Shown in pieces: positions 33,200 to 40,644 of a stretch of DNA of 40,644 nucleotides. Under the pieces are notes generated by a model, which saw nothing but the letters and a program-made list of their open reading frames with translations, had not been told where the DNA came from and did not search any database. Origin of the DNA: Actinomycetes bacterium (GTDB lineage Bacteria; Actinomycetota; Acidimicrobiia; Acidimicrobiales; RAAP-2); assembly GCA_021793395.1 (NCBI GenBank), contig JAJYSU010000015.1:1-40644 (forward strand), given 5' to 3'. Numbering within the stretch: the first letter of the stretch is position 1; each line of letters opens with the position of its first letter. The position numbers and the translations under genes were made by a program.

Positions 33200-34771
33200 G
33201 TGGACGCCGACCCCTTTCCCCACGATCTCCTGATTGGGCTCACGCCCGAGCAGCGCGAAGCGGTCATGTCGCCCGAGCGCCGACTCCTGGTTCGCGCGAC
33301 CGCTGGTTCGGGCAAGACTCACGTGCTCACCCTTCGGCTCCAGCGCCGGATTGCCGCCGGTGAGCTCGATCCTGATCAGGTTCTCGTGATGACCTTTACC
33401 CGCAAGGCGGGCGACGAACTGCGCCGACGCCTCTTTCGCGCGTCTATTCGCGACGTGCGAGCGGGCACGTTCCACCGTGCGGCGCTCACCCTCGTCAACG
33501 AGTTTCGACGGGACAATCACCTGAGCCCCGTCGTACTCGAGACGTCACGGCGCAAACTGGTCACGACGCTCGTCGAGCAGCTGCGTGCGGGTGGCGACCC
33601 GAGTGTCGAGGACTGGCAGATACCACGCCTGGAGTTGGAGATTGGCTGGGCGCTGAGTCAAGGACTCAACGGCGCCCAGTACGCGAAAGTCGCGCGTCGT
33701 TCGCGACGTGACGCGCCGCTCACCCCGTCGCTCTTCGCTGACGTGCTGGACCGCTACGTCGGCCTCCTGCGCAGCCGTGGGGTGCTGGACTTCGATCTGC
33801 TGCTCGCCGAGGCGGTCACCGTGTTACGCGACGATCCCGCGGTGCTGGCCTCCTTTCGCCACCGTACCCGCGCCCTCTTCGTTGACGAGGCCCAGGATAT
33901 GAACCCCCTGCAGTTCTCCCTCCTGCGCACCATGGCCGGCGACGACCCGGACCTGTTCAGCGTCGGTGACCCCAACCAGTCGATCTACGGCTTCAACGGC
34001 GCCACACCGCGCCTGCTCGACGAGCTCGTACGAACCTGGCCGGACACGGTCGTCCTCGATCTGACCCGCAATCACCGCTCGACCGCCGCGATCATCGCCG
34101 TGGCCGACACGCTGCTGGAAGAAGGTGCGACCGGGCTCACGCCCGCCACTGACGAGGGCGAGGTTCCGCTCGTACGCGGCTACGACACCGACGCCGACGA
34201 GGCCCGTCACGTCGTCACGTGGCTGGCGGCGCGCCACCGCCCCGGCCAGCCCTGGCACACCATGGCGGTACTCGCACGCACCAACGCTCAACTCGAGGTG
34301 ATCGCGGGTTACCTCGATGCGGCGGGCATTCCCTACGAGCGGCGCGGCCCCGAGCACTCCCCCGCCTCCGACCTGACGGGCGATGCGCCACGGCGCGTCG
34401 ACGACGAGGATCGCGACGTGGTAGCCCTCTCTACGATCCACCGAGCCAAGGGGCTCGAGTTCCGCCACGTCGCGACGGTGGGTTGGGCTGAGGGGATCCT
34501 GCCGCACTACAACGCCACGACACCCGAGCAGATCGCGGAGGAACAACGCCTCGCGTACGTCGCGCTCAGCCGCGCCGAGGAGTCACTACTGATCACGTGG
34601 AACCGAGGACGCGATGACCCTCGCCATCCGAATCGTCTACCCTCGCGATTCCTCGCGCCCATCAACGACGTCGTCGCGCGCCTCAACCAGCGCAACGCAC
34701 CATTGACCGGCGAGGCTCGTCGCGCACGTCTCGCCGCGATTCGCCAGGAACTCAGCGGCGAGACGCAGTAG
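33200..34771 (+). CDS. Compact UvrD/PcrA-type superfamily I DNA helicase
   Basis: 523 aa, well below the about 700 aa of UvrD/PcrA. SF1A motifs: LTPEQREAV (Q motif), ATAGSGKT (Walker A), VLVMTFTRKAGDELRRRL (Ia), VDEAQDMNPLQ (II), VGDPNQSIYGFNGA (III), LTRNHRST (IV), VVALSTIHRAKGLEFRHV (V) and LAYVALSRAEESLLITW (VI). The stretch between motifs IV and V is short, so domain 2B must be reduced. 3'-5' translocation on ssDNA is expected. GTG 33200 fits the leaderless promoter. The FAD oxidase gene follows after 12 bp. Confidence 0.88.
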   Translation: MDADPFPHDLLIGLTPEQREAVMSPERRLLVRATAGSGKTHVLTLRLQRRIAAGELDPDQVLVMTFTRKAGDELRRRLFRASIRDVRAGTFHRAALTLVNEFRRDNHLSPVVLETSRRKLVTTLVEQLRAGGDPSVEDWQIPRLELEIGWALSQGLNGAQYAKVARRSRRDAPLTPSLFADVLDRYVGLLRSRGVLDFDLLLAEAVTVLRDDPAVLASFRHRTRALFVDEAQDMNPLQFSLLRTMAGDDPDLFSVGDPNQSIYGFNGATPRLLDELVRTWPDTVVLDLTRNHRSTAAIIAVADTLLEEGATGLTPATDEGEVPLVRGYDTDADEARHVVTWLAARHRPGQPWHTMAVLARTNAQLEVIAGYLDAAGIPYERRGPEHSPASDLTGDAPRRVDDEDRDVVALSTIHRAKGLEFRHVATVGWAEGILPHYNATTPEQIAEEQRLAYVALSRAEESLLITWNRGRDDPRHPNRLPSRFLAPINDVVARLNQRNAPLTGEARRARLAAIRQELSGETQ

Positions 34772-34783
34772 CGTAAACGGTCG

Positions 34784-36178
34784 ATGAACGATGTCGACCT
34801 GCGCGACGCGCTGCGCGCGATCGTGGGGCCGTCGGCCGTGGCCGTGGCTCCCGACCTAAACCCCGACGACCTGCACGACGAGTCGCTACACCCGCCCACG
34901 GCCACGCCGCGAGCGGTCGTGCGCCCCGGCTCCACCGCCGAGGTGGCCGCTCTCTGTGCGTGGGCCAGTGCCCACGCGGTACCGCTCACGGCTCGCGGAT
35001 CGGGCACGGGTCTGTCGGGCGGCGCCAGCCCGGTGGAGGGAGGCGTCGTCGTGAGCTTCTCGCGAATGAACCACGTACTGCGCCTCGACCTCGACGACCA
35101 CGTCGCCGTGGTACAACCCGGCATCACGCTGCGCGAGTTAAATGACGCCCTGCGCCCGCACGCGCTTCGCTACCCCGTGCACCCCGGTGAACTCTCGGGA
35201 TCTCTCGGCGGCAACGTCAATACCAACGCCGGCGGCATGCGAGCCGTACGCCACGGCGTCACTCGCCACCACGTGATCGGTCTCGAGGCCGTCCTCGCCA
35301 ACGGCACGGTTATCCGTACCGGTGGCCCCGTCGTCAAGCTCTCCACGGGCTACGACCTCACGCAACTGCTGATCGGCAGCGAGGGAACCCTCGCCCTCGT
35401 CACCGAGATCACTCTGCGCTTGTCACCCACCTTCGCCCATGGCGCTACCGTGCTCGTGCCTTTCGCCAGCCTCGACGACGTCACCGGAGTCGTTCCCTCT
35501 ATCGTCGCCTCCGGACTGGAACCCTCAATGACCGAGTACATCGACCTGGTCACCATGCGCGCCATCACTGACGCCGCGTCCCTGGAACTCGGCGTCAGTC
35601 CCGAGGTCGCGGCCACCGCGACGGCGTACCTCGTCGTCATGCTCGAGACGCGAACGTCCACCCAACTCGAACGTGACCTCGAAGACCTTGCCCCGATGCT
35701 GGAGAACGCCGGGGCGTTGGACATCTACGTTCTCGCCGACGGCGTCGCGCACCGTCTTATCGAAGCACGCGAGAGAATGTTCTGGGCGGCGAAGGCGGCC
35801 GGTGCCAACGATATCGTCGACGTCGTGGTGCCCCGTTCCAAGGTGGTCGACCTGCTGAGCGCAGCCACCCGCCTGGCCGAGAAGCACGGCGCGGTCGTGA
35901 CCGGTTGCGGTCACGTCGGTGACGGCAACGTGCACCTCTCCGTCTTCCAAGGCGACGACGAGCGTCGCCACGCGCTGCTACACGATCTCTTCGCCTACGG
36001 GCTCTCTCTCGGCGGCGCCATCTCGGGAGAGCACGGCATTGGTCGTGACAAGCAGGAGCCGTTCCTCACTTTAAGCGACCCCGCCCTGATCGACCTCCAG
36101 CGTCGCATTAAGGGCGTCTTCGACCCCGGAAACGTGCTCAACCCCTACCGCCTACTCGACGACCGCCCGACACCGTGA
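34784..36178 (+). CDS. FAD-linked oxidase (GlcD/D-lactate dehydrogenase type)
   Basis: 464 aa. PP-loop FAD domain (VVRPGSTAEVAALCAWA, PLTARGSGTGLSGGASP, GSLGGNVNTNAGGMRAVRHGVT, IGSEGTLALVTEITLRL) and the C-terminal cap/oxidase domain (MFWAAKAAG, CGHVGDGNVHLSV, GGAISGEHGIGRDK, DPGNVLNP). Members oxidise 2-hydroxyacids (glycolate, D-lactate, D-2-hydroxyglutarate) to 2-oxoacids. It overlaps a TPP decarboxylase gene by 4 bp, which could act on the product. TAGCGT lies 9 nt before ATG 34784, so a separate promoter inside the helicase 3' end is possible. Confidence 0.9.
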   Translation: MNDVDLRDALRAIVGPSAVAVAPDLNPDDLHDESLHPPTATPRAVVRPGSTAEVAALCAWASAHAVPLTARGSGTGLSGGASPVEGGVVVSFSRMNHVLRLDLDDHVAVVQPGITLRELNDALRPHALRYPVHPGELSGSLGGNVNTNAGGMRAVRHGVTRHHVIGLEAVLANGTVIRTGGPVVKLSTGYDLTQLLIGSEGTLALVTEITLRLSPTFAHGATVLVPFASLDDVTGVVPSIVASGLEPSMTEYIDLVTMRAITDAASLELGVSPEVAATATAYLVVMLETRTSTQLERDLEDLAPMLENAGALDIYVLADGVAHRLIEARERMFWAAKAAGANDIVDVVVPRSKVVDLLSAATRLAEKHGAVVTGCGHVGDGNVHLSVFQGDDERRHALLHDLFAYGLSLGGAISGEHGIGRDKQEPFLTLSDPALIDLQRRIKGVFDPGNVLNPYRLLDDRPTP

Positions 36179-37731
36179 ACGGAGCGCGAGTCCTCCTCGA
36201 CACGCTGAGCGCCAACGGGATCACCACCTGCTTCGCCAATCCCGGTACGTCGGAGATGCACTTCGTGGCGGCCCTGGACGACGTTCCTGCCGTGCGTGGC
36301 GTGCTCTGCCTCTTCGAGGGAGTGGCGACCGGCGCCGCCGACGGGTACGCCCGGGTCACGGGCTCGCCGGCAGCGGCGCTGGTGCACCTGGGACCGGGTC
36401 TCGCCAACGGCTGGGCGAACCTCCACAACGCGCGACGTGCTCACTCCCCCGTCGTCGTGATCGTCGGCGACCACGCGTCCTACCACGCCCCCCTCGACGC
36501 GCCGCTGCAGAGCAACATCGGTGCGGTGGCCTCGGCCCTGGAGGGATGGTGGCGCCACTGCGACACGTCGCGCGACGTCGCGCGCGACACGGCGGACGCC
36601 GTGACCGCGGCGACCGCCCCTCCCGGACGTGTGGCCACGCTCGTCGTGGCCGCTGATGCGTCCTGGGACGAGGTACCGGTGGACGCGACGCGCGCCCCCC
36701 GCGCGGTTCGCACCAGTCCCGCCGAGCCCGACGATCGAATGATTCGACGCGCGGTCGCCGGACTCTCGCGAGGCCGCAGCGCCCTCCTGCTCGGGGGCGA
36801 CGCCCTCGACGCCGACCGGCTCGCCCTCGCGGACGCCGTCGCGCGAGCCACGTCGTCGCGCCTCATCGTAGAAACGTTCCCCTCAGTGATGGACCGCGGT
36901 CGCGGCGTCGTGCACCCCGAGCGCCTGATCTACCTCAGTGAGTTCGCACTGGACCAGTTGCGCGACCTCGACTCCCTGATTCTCATTGGCGCGCGTGAGC
37001 CGGTCGGCTTCTTCGCGTACCCCCACGTGCCCAGTCGCCTCGTACCCGACGGGTGCGACGTGGTACCCCTCGCCCCCGACGGTGTGGACAGCTCCCGTGC
37101 CCTCGCCGCACTCGCCGACGCCTTTAGCGCCACCCGCCCGGCACCGGTCACCGTCGAGCCACCCTCACGTCCTACGGGCGCCCTCACCACCGCCAGCCTG
37201 GCTCAGGCCATCGGATCAACCCTGCCCGAGGACGTCGTCATCGCCGACGAGTCCAACACCGCGGGCGTGCATCTCTACGGAGCCACGGCGGGATCGCCCC
37301 GCCATCGCCTTCTCACCCTCACCGGCGGGTCCATCGGCTTCGGGCTCCCCGTCGCCGTCGGGGCGGCACTCGGAAGTGGCCAGCGCGTGCTGGCCCTCGA
37401 GGCCGACGGATCACTCCTCTACACGCCTCAGGCGTTGTGGACGATGGCGCGCGAAAGCCTGAACGTCACCGTCGTGGCCCTCTCTAATCGTCGCTACGCG
37501 ATACTCACCCTCGAACGTCAGCGAGTCGGGGCGAGCAGCGACGGCGCGGCCAGCCAACGACTGCTCGAACTCGACGACCCTCCCTTGGACCTGTGCGCCC
37601 TCGCGAAAGGAATGGGCGTACCCGCGACGCTCGCGACGTCGGCCGACGAGTTGGTCGCGGCGCTAGACCGCTCGTACGCGACGCCCGGCCCTTCCTTCAT
37701 CGAGGCCCGGCTCCCGATTGGTCTCACGTAG
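36175..37731 (+). CDS. TPP-dependent enzyme (acetolactate synthase / benzoylformate decarboxylase-like)
   Basis: 518 aa, three-domain TPP fold. Catalytic Glu in LFEGVATGAADGYAR, ANPGTSEMHFV at the N-terminus, TPP-binding ADGSLLYTPQALWTMARESLNVTVVALSNRRYAIL (the GDG motif reads ADG). The pattern resembles the PRK07586 / benzoylformate decarboxylase-type group, not anabolic IlvB (no regulatory subunit gene nearby). Coupled by GTGA to the FAD oxidase; together they could convert a 2-hydroxyacid to a 2-oxoacid and then to an aldehyde, like the mandelate pathway. That substrate link is inference. Confidence 0.85.
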   Translation: MNGARVLLDTLSANGITTCFANPGTSEMHFVAALDDVPAVRGVLCLFEGVATGAADGYARVTGSPAAALVHLGPGLANGWANLHNARRAHSPVVVIVGDHASYHAPLDAPLQSNIGAVASALEGWWRHCDTSRDVARDTADAVTAATAPPGRVATLVVAADASWDEVPVDATRAPRAVRTSPAEPDDRMIRRAVAGLSRGRSALLLGGDALDADRLALADAVARATSSRLIVETFPSVMDRGRGVVHPERLIYLSEFALDQLRDLDSLILIGAREPVGFFAYPHVPSRLVPDGCDVVPLAPDGVDSSRALAALADAFSATRPAPVTVEPPSRPTGALTTASLAQAIGSTLPEDVVIADESNTAGVHLYGATAGSPRHRLLTLTGGSIGFGLPVAVGAALGSGQRVLALEADGSLLYTPQALWTMARESLNVTVVALSNRRYAILTLERQRVGASSDGAASQRLLELDDPPLDLCALAKGMGVPATLATSADELVAALDRSYATPGPSFIEARLPIGLT

Positions 37732-37739
37732 ATCCACCC

Positions 37740-38519
37740 TCAACGAGCTCGCGTCTCATCCATCGCGAAGTCGGCCAAAACCGGTGCGTGATCCGAGGGC
37801 TTCTCCCCCTTGCGCGCGTCGCGATCCACGTAGGCCGCTCGCGCCATGGCAACGAGTGGCGCGTCCACGAGCAACAGGTCAATGCGCAGCCCCCATCCCC
37901 GGTGAAAGGCGCCGTTGCGGTAGTCCCACCACGTGAAGCTCGGATCGTCGGGGTGCAGGCGACGGATCAGGTCCTCCACGCCCGTCGCTTCCACGGCCCG
38001 CAACGCCGCGCGCTCGGGCTCACTGACGTGCGTGGAACCAGCCAGACCCTCCGGATCAAAGCAGTCAATATCCGCGGGTGCCACGTTGAAGTCACCTCCC
38101 ACGATTACGTGGCGCTCGGGGTCTCGACGTGCGAGGTAGTCCCGCAACGAGTCCAACCACGCCAGCTTGTACTGGTAGTGGGGATCATCCAGCGACCGTC
38201 CGTTGGGTACGTAGCACGACACCACTCGCACGCCCGCGCAGGTCGCGGCGATAAGTCGAGCCTCCGGATCGCCGTCACCAAAGCCCCGCACGACGTCGTC
38301 GAGACCAACCCTCGACGCGATAGCCACCCCGTTCCACTGGCCCTGACCGTAGTGAACCGCCTCGTACCCGAGTTCGCCGAACTCGTCAAAGGGGAAAGCC
38401 GCGTCGGTCATCTTGGTCTCCTGCAGGAGGACGACGTCGGGGCTGCGCTGGATGAGCCACTGGCTCACGCGAGGCCATCGAGCCCGTAGCGAGTTGACGT
38501 TCCAGGTCGCAACGATCAC
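37740..38519 (-). CDS. xthA: Exodeoxyribonuclease III (AP endonuclease)
   Basis: 259 aa, standard length. EEP motifs: WNVNSLRAR, LQETKM (metal Glu), YVPNG, GGDFNVAP (Asp/Asn), WWDYR, LRIDLLLV and SDHAPV (catalytic Asp-His). The extra W-W-DYR and R-IDL patterns mark the XthA type. It removes 3' blocks and cuts abasic sites in base-excision repair. It overlaps the FabZ-like gene by 4 bp at its start and converges on the TPP enzyme gene with 8 bp between. Confidence 0.92.
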   Translation of the reverse strand: MIVATWNVNSLRARWPRVSQWLIQRSPDVVLLQETKMTDAAFPFDEFGELGYEAVHYGQGQWNGVAIASRVGLDDVVRGFGDGDPEARLIAATCAGVRVVSCYVPNGRSLDDPHYQYKLAWLDSLRDYLARRDPERHVIVGGDFNVAPADIDCFDPEGLAGSTHVSEPERAALRAVEATGVEDLIRRLHPDDPSFTWWDYRNGAFHRGWGLRIDLLLVDAPLVAMARAAYVDRDARKGEKPSDHAPVLADFAMDETRAR

Positions 38520-38947
38520 GGTGCGTCAGCGAGGACGAAGAGCAAGTCGGTCTCCACCGCCACTCGGTCATCGAGGCGTGCCCACCCGTGGCCCTTCCCC
38601 GCGCGCGCGGACAGATGAGTCATCTCACACTCCAGGGTGACGGTGTCCCCCGGCACGACCTGTCGACGAAAGCGCGCGTGTTCCACGCCGCCGAAGAGCG
38701 GCAGACGACCGGCGTAGGCGGAGTCGCTCAGCACCGCGACGGCTCCGCATTGGGCGATGGACTCGAGCAGCAACACCCCCGGGGTGGTCGGACGTCCCGG
38801 AAAGTGGCCGGCGAAGAACCACTCGTCCCCCCGTAGGCGCCATCGAGCGCTGGCACGCCGTCCCGGCTCGATCTCCGTCATCTCGTCGAGCAGCAGGAAG
38901 GGGGGGCGATGCGGCAGCCAGAAAGCAGGATCGCGCGAGTCACTCAC
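38516..38947 (-). CDS. FabZ-type 3-hydroxyacyl-ACP dehydratase-like hot-dog protein
   Basis: 143 aa. LPHRPPFLLLDEM at the N-terminus, catalytic His in GHFPGRPTTPGVLLLESIAQ and the adjacent Glu (LLLES). This is the FabZ/FabA pattern; members dehydrate 3-hydroxyacyl-ACP in fatty acid or specialised lipid synthesis. The short context gives no pathway. Overlaps both neighbours by 4 bp. Confidence 0.85.
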   Translation of the reverse strand: MSDSRDPAFWLPHRPPFLLLDEMTEIEPGRRASARWRLRGDEWFFAGHFPGRPTTPGVLLLESIAQCGAVAVLSDSAYAGRLPLFGGVEHARFRRQVVPGDTVTLECEMTHLSARAGKGHGWARLDDRVAVETDLLFVLADAP

Positions 38948-39948
38948 GCGAGAGCCACCTCGGCGATGCGCCGCTCGTCGTCGACGCGCACCAGACGGAA
39001 ACGACGCCGATCACCGCGCGCGACGACGTCACGTGCCCGGGTCGGTGGTGGCGTTCCCAGAAGGGTAGTCGGGGCGTAGCATTCCACGCGCTGACCATCG
39101 CCGAGTACCACCGCGATCACGGCACCGTGTGACGTAAAGGCGCTCACCTCACCCTCGACGAGTCCACCGACCGCGTAGGTCGCCAGAAAGCGCGCGAAGG
39201 CGCTCTCCGTGTTGACCGGCTGACGGTCTCGACGCAGTGCGGCGGGTGCCACGGATGACGTCGGCGTCTCGGGGAGTACCTCGGGCGAGGGGGCCACGGC
39301 CACTTTCTTGGTCGCGCGCGAGGGGCGCTTGGGGCGCTCGACGGTGGCTTGCACCACGGCCGCCTCGACCGTCGGTTCGACCGGTGGTGCGACCGGCGCG
39401 GCGCGGCGCGTGCGCGAAGCGCGCGCGGGTACCGGCGTGAGAGTGGTCCCGATGGCGGGTCGCTCACCACTGGCCAGTGTCACTGCCAACTTCTTCGCCA
39501 CGCGTGCGGTCTTCGAATTACGAACCGGCAAGCGCGGCGTGAACACCCACCCAACCCCCGGCACCGGCTTGCCACCAATCAAACGGCCGACGTCGAAGAG
39601 CCACGGATACAGTTCGTGAAACTCCTGGAAGGAATCGTTGCTCAAAACCACCGCGCCAATGCGATCGGCGATCTTCAAGATGAAGGCATCACCCCGGCCG
39701 ACCGCGCCCGCCGGGGGCGTCACGACCTCGCCGGCCAACTCCGACTCCTTGAAACGTCGACGCTCACTCGCGGCAACGCGATGCTCGAAACTCGCGTCAA
39801 CAACCACGATGATCTCGGCGTCCGGACTTTCCTCCATAAAGGCTCGCACCGCCTCGTCCAGTTGCACCAGACTCGGCAGCGTGCGCCCCTCGGTCGCAAA
39901 GTTCGAACCATCGACGACGACGCGCTGACGAGCGCGGACGGCGCTCAC
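38944..39948 (-). CDS. NYN/PIN-like ribonuclease with C-terminal S1-like domain
   Basis: 334 aa. Residues about 8-150 form an NYN/Zc3h12a-type nuclease: VVVDGSNFA (first metal Asp), VVDASFEH, GRGDAFILKIADRIGAVVLSNDSFQEFHELYPWLFDVGRLIGG. An Ala/Pro/Lys-rich linker (about 175-245) follows, then an S1-like RNA-binding domain (about 250-334, GGLVEGEVSAFTSHGAVIAVVLGDGQRVECYAPTTLLG). RNA processing or decay is the likely role. It overlaps the 2-oxoglutarate dehydrogenase gene by 4 bp. Confidence 0.85.
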   Translation of the reverse strand: MSAVRARQRVVVDGSNFATEGRTLPSLVQLDEAVRAFMEESPDAEIIVVVDASFEHRVAASERRRFKESELAGEVVTPPAGAVGRGDAFILKIADRIGAVVLSNDSFQEFHELYPWLFDVGRLIGGKPVPGVGWVFTPRLPVRNSKTARVAKKLAVTLASGERPAIGTTLTPVPARASRTRRAAPVAPPVEPTVEAAVVQATVERPKRPSRATKKVAVAPSPEVLPETPTSSVAPAALRRDRQPVNTESAFARFLATYAVGGLVEGEVSAFTSHGAVIAVVLGDGQRVECYAPTTLLGTPPPTRARDVVARGDRRRFRLVRVDDERRIAEVALA

Positions 39949-40644
39949 CCGACTGACCTACGCAGCAGATCAGCCTGCTCCGCCGCGTGAATCAGCGAGC
40001 TGCCCGTCGCCGGACTCGCCGACTCCGCGCGCGCCACGTGCCAGACGTGCGTGTCGCGCAACTGTTGGTGAACCTGAAGGTGGACGAACGGCCACGCCCC
40101 CATGTTGGTCGGCTCCTCCTGAAGCCACACGACCTCCTTGAGAGCGGGGTAGGTGGCGAACAGGGCATCAAGGTCGTCGTGGGGCCACGGGTAGATCTGC
40201 TCAACGCGCGCGACGGCGATGTGCGAGGCCCCGATCGCGTCGCGACGCGCCGCGGCCTCGTGCGCGATCTTGCCGCTCGCCAGTACCACGCGGGTCACAC
40301 TCGCGTGGTCGGCCACCGGGTCATCGAGTACCCGCTGAAACGAGCCGTGTTCGAACGCCTCGAGCGGCGAGCGCGTGACGGCAGCGCGTAGGAGCGACTT
40401 GGGAGTGAAGACCACGAGGGGAGTGACGTGAGCCCGTGACACCTGTGCACGCAACAAGTGAAAGTACTGCGCCGCCGTCGACGGCTGGGCGATGCGCAGG
40501 TTGTGTCGCGCGCTCAACGACAGGAAACGCTCGAGACGCCCGCTCGAATGCTCGGGTCCTTGGCCCTCGTACCCGTGAGGTAGAAGCATGACGAGCCCCG
40601 CGATCTGACCCCACTTATCCTCAGCGGCTACGAGAAAGTTGTCG
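39945..40644 (-). CDS. kgd: 2-oxoglutarate dehydrogenase E1 component (Kgd/SucA), C-terminal part
   Basis: Open to the right edge, so the start lies outside; the frame enters at base 40643. The C-terminal transketolase-like part is present: LVMLLPHGYEGQGPEHSSGRLERFL, PSTAAQYFHLLRAQ, PLVVFTPKSLLR, VVLASGKI, RVEQIYPWP, VWLQEEPTNMGAWPFVHLQ. It is the TCA-cycle E1o decarboxylase, and in actinobacteria this family is often fused to an E2 domain upstream, which I cannot see. The downstream NYN, FabZ-like and ExoIII genes are chained by 4-bp overlaps. Confidence 0.92.
   Translation of the reverse strand, partial: DNFLVAAEDKWGQIAGLVMLLPHGYEGQGPEHSSGRLERFLSLSARHNLRIAQPSTAAQYFHLLRAQVSRAHVTPLVVFTPKSLLRAAVTRSPLEAFEHGSFQRVLDDPVADHASVTRVVLASGKIAHEAAARRDAIGASHIAVARVEQIYPWPHDDLDALFATYPALKEVVWLQEEPTNMGAWPFVHLQVHQQLRDTHVWHVARAESASPATGSSLIHAAEQADLLRRSVG

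Overview
This is 40.6 kb of G+C-rich DNA with dense, mostly operonic genes and many GTG starts. The gene content points to an actinomycete (Actinomycetota): the C-terminal part of a Kgd/SucA-type 2-oxoglutarate dehydrogenase E1, MazEF of mycobacterial type, an hsp20 gene followed by a MerR/HspR-like regulator, a DUF164 zinc-ribbon protein beside a histidine phosphatase, and a membrane-anchored BTAD regulator. I suspect a deep-branching actinobacterium such as an Acidimicrobiia member, but the sequence alone does not fix the class.

Layout. 1-2125: end of a CydDC-type heterodimeric ABC exporter. 2377-3039: hemolysin III/PAQR membrane protein. 3049-6380 (minus): PhzF-like isomerase, a pyridoxamine-oxidase-like/Nudix fusion, a zinc-ribbon coiled coil and a histidine phosphatase, almost all overlapping. 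6424-11050 (plus): EEP hydrolase, MarR + EmrB-type drug exporter, hsp20 + MerR regulator, CDF-like membrane protein. 11037-13171 (minus): radical SAM/SPASM enzyme and MpaB-family (DUF2236) protein. 13316-16970 (plus): predicted 20-residue leader peptide overlapping an aquaporin gene, a ParB-like small protein, a 2H phosphoesterase, an MFS transporter and a small acidic protein. 17056-20654: a patch that looks acquired, with an XRE protein carrying a lysine-rich tail, IS256 and probable IS3 remnants, MazEF, an HTH-MntA/HepT module and tRNA-Val. 20762-26441: CHAD protein, inositol-monophosphatase-like enzyme, secreted GH3 glucosidase and small orphans. 26578-29747: sigma-like protein, secreted Thr/Pro-rich protein and membrane BTAD regulator. 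29643-33135 (minus): alpha/beta hydrolase, membrane-anchored MurF-like ligase and Ddl. 33200-37731 (plus): compact UvrD-like helicase, GlcD-type FAD oxidase and TPP decarboxylase. 37740-40644 (minus): 2-oxoglutarate dehydrogenase E1 end, NYN/S1 nuclease, FabZ-like dehydratase and ExoIII.

The most general signal is promoter architecture. Many first genes have a TANNNT hexamer, usually preceded by G, exactly 6 nt (sometimes 7-9) before the start codon, so their mRNAs are predicted to be leaderless. Applying this rule reveals a leader-peptide ORF before the aquaporin gene, suggests an ATA start for the MFS transporter and a possible ATC start for the DUF2236 protein, and fixes several other starts. 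Inside operons the dominant junction is a 4-bp GTGA/ATGA stop-start overlap (13 cases including the leader peptide).
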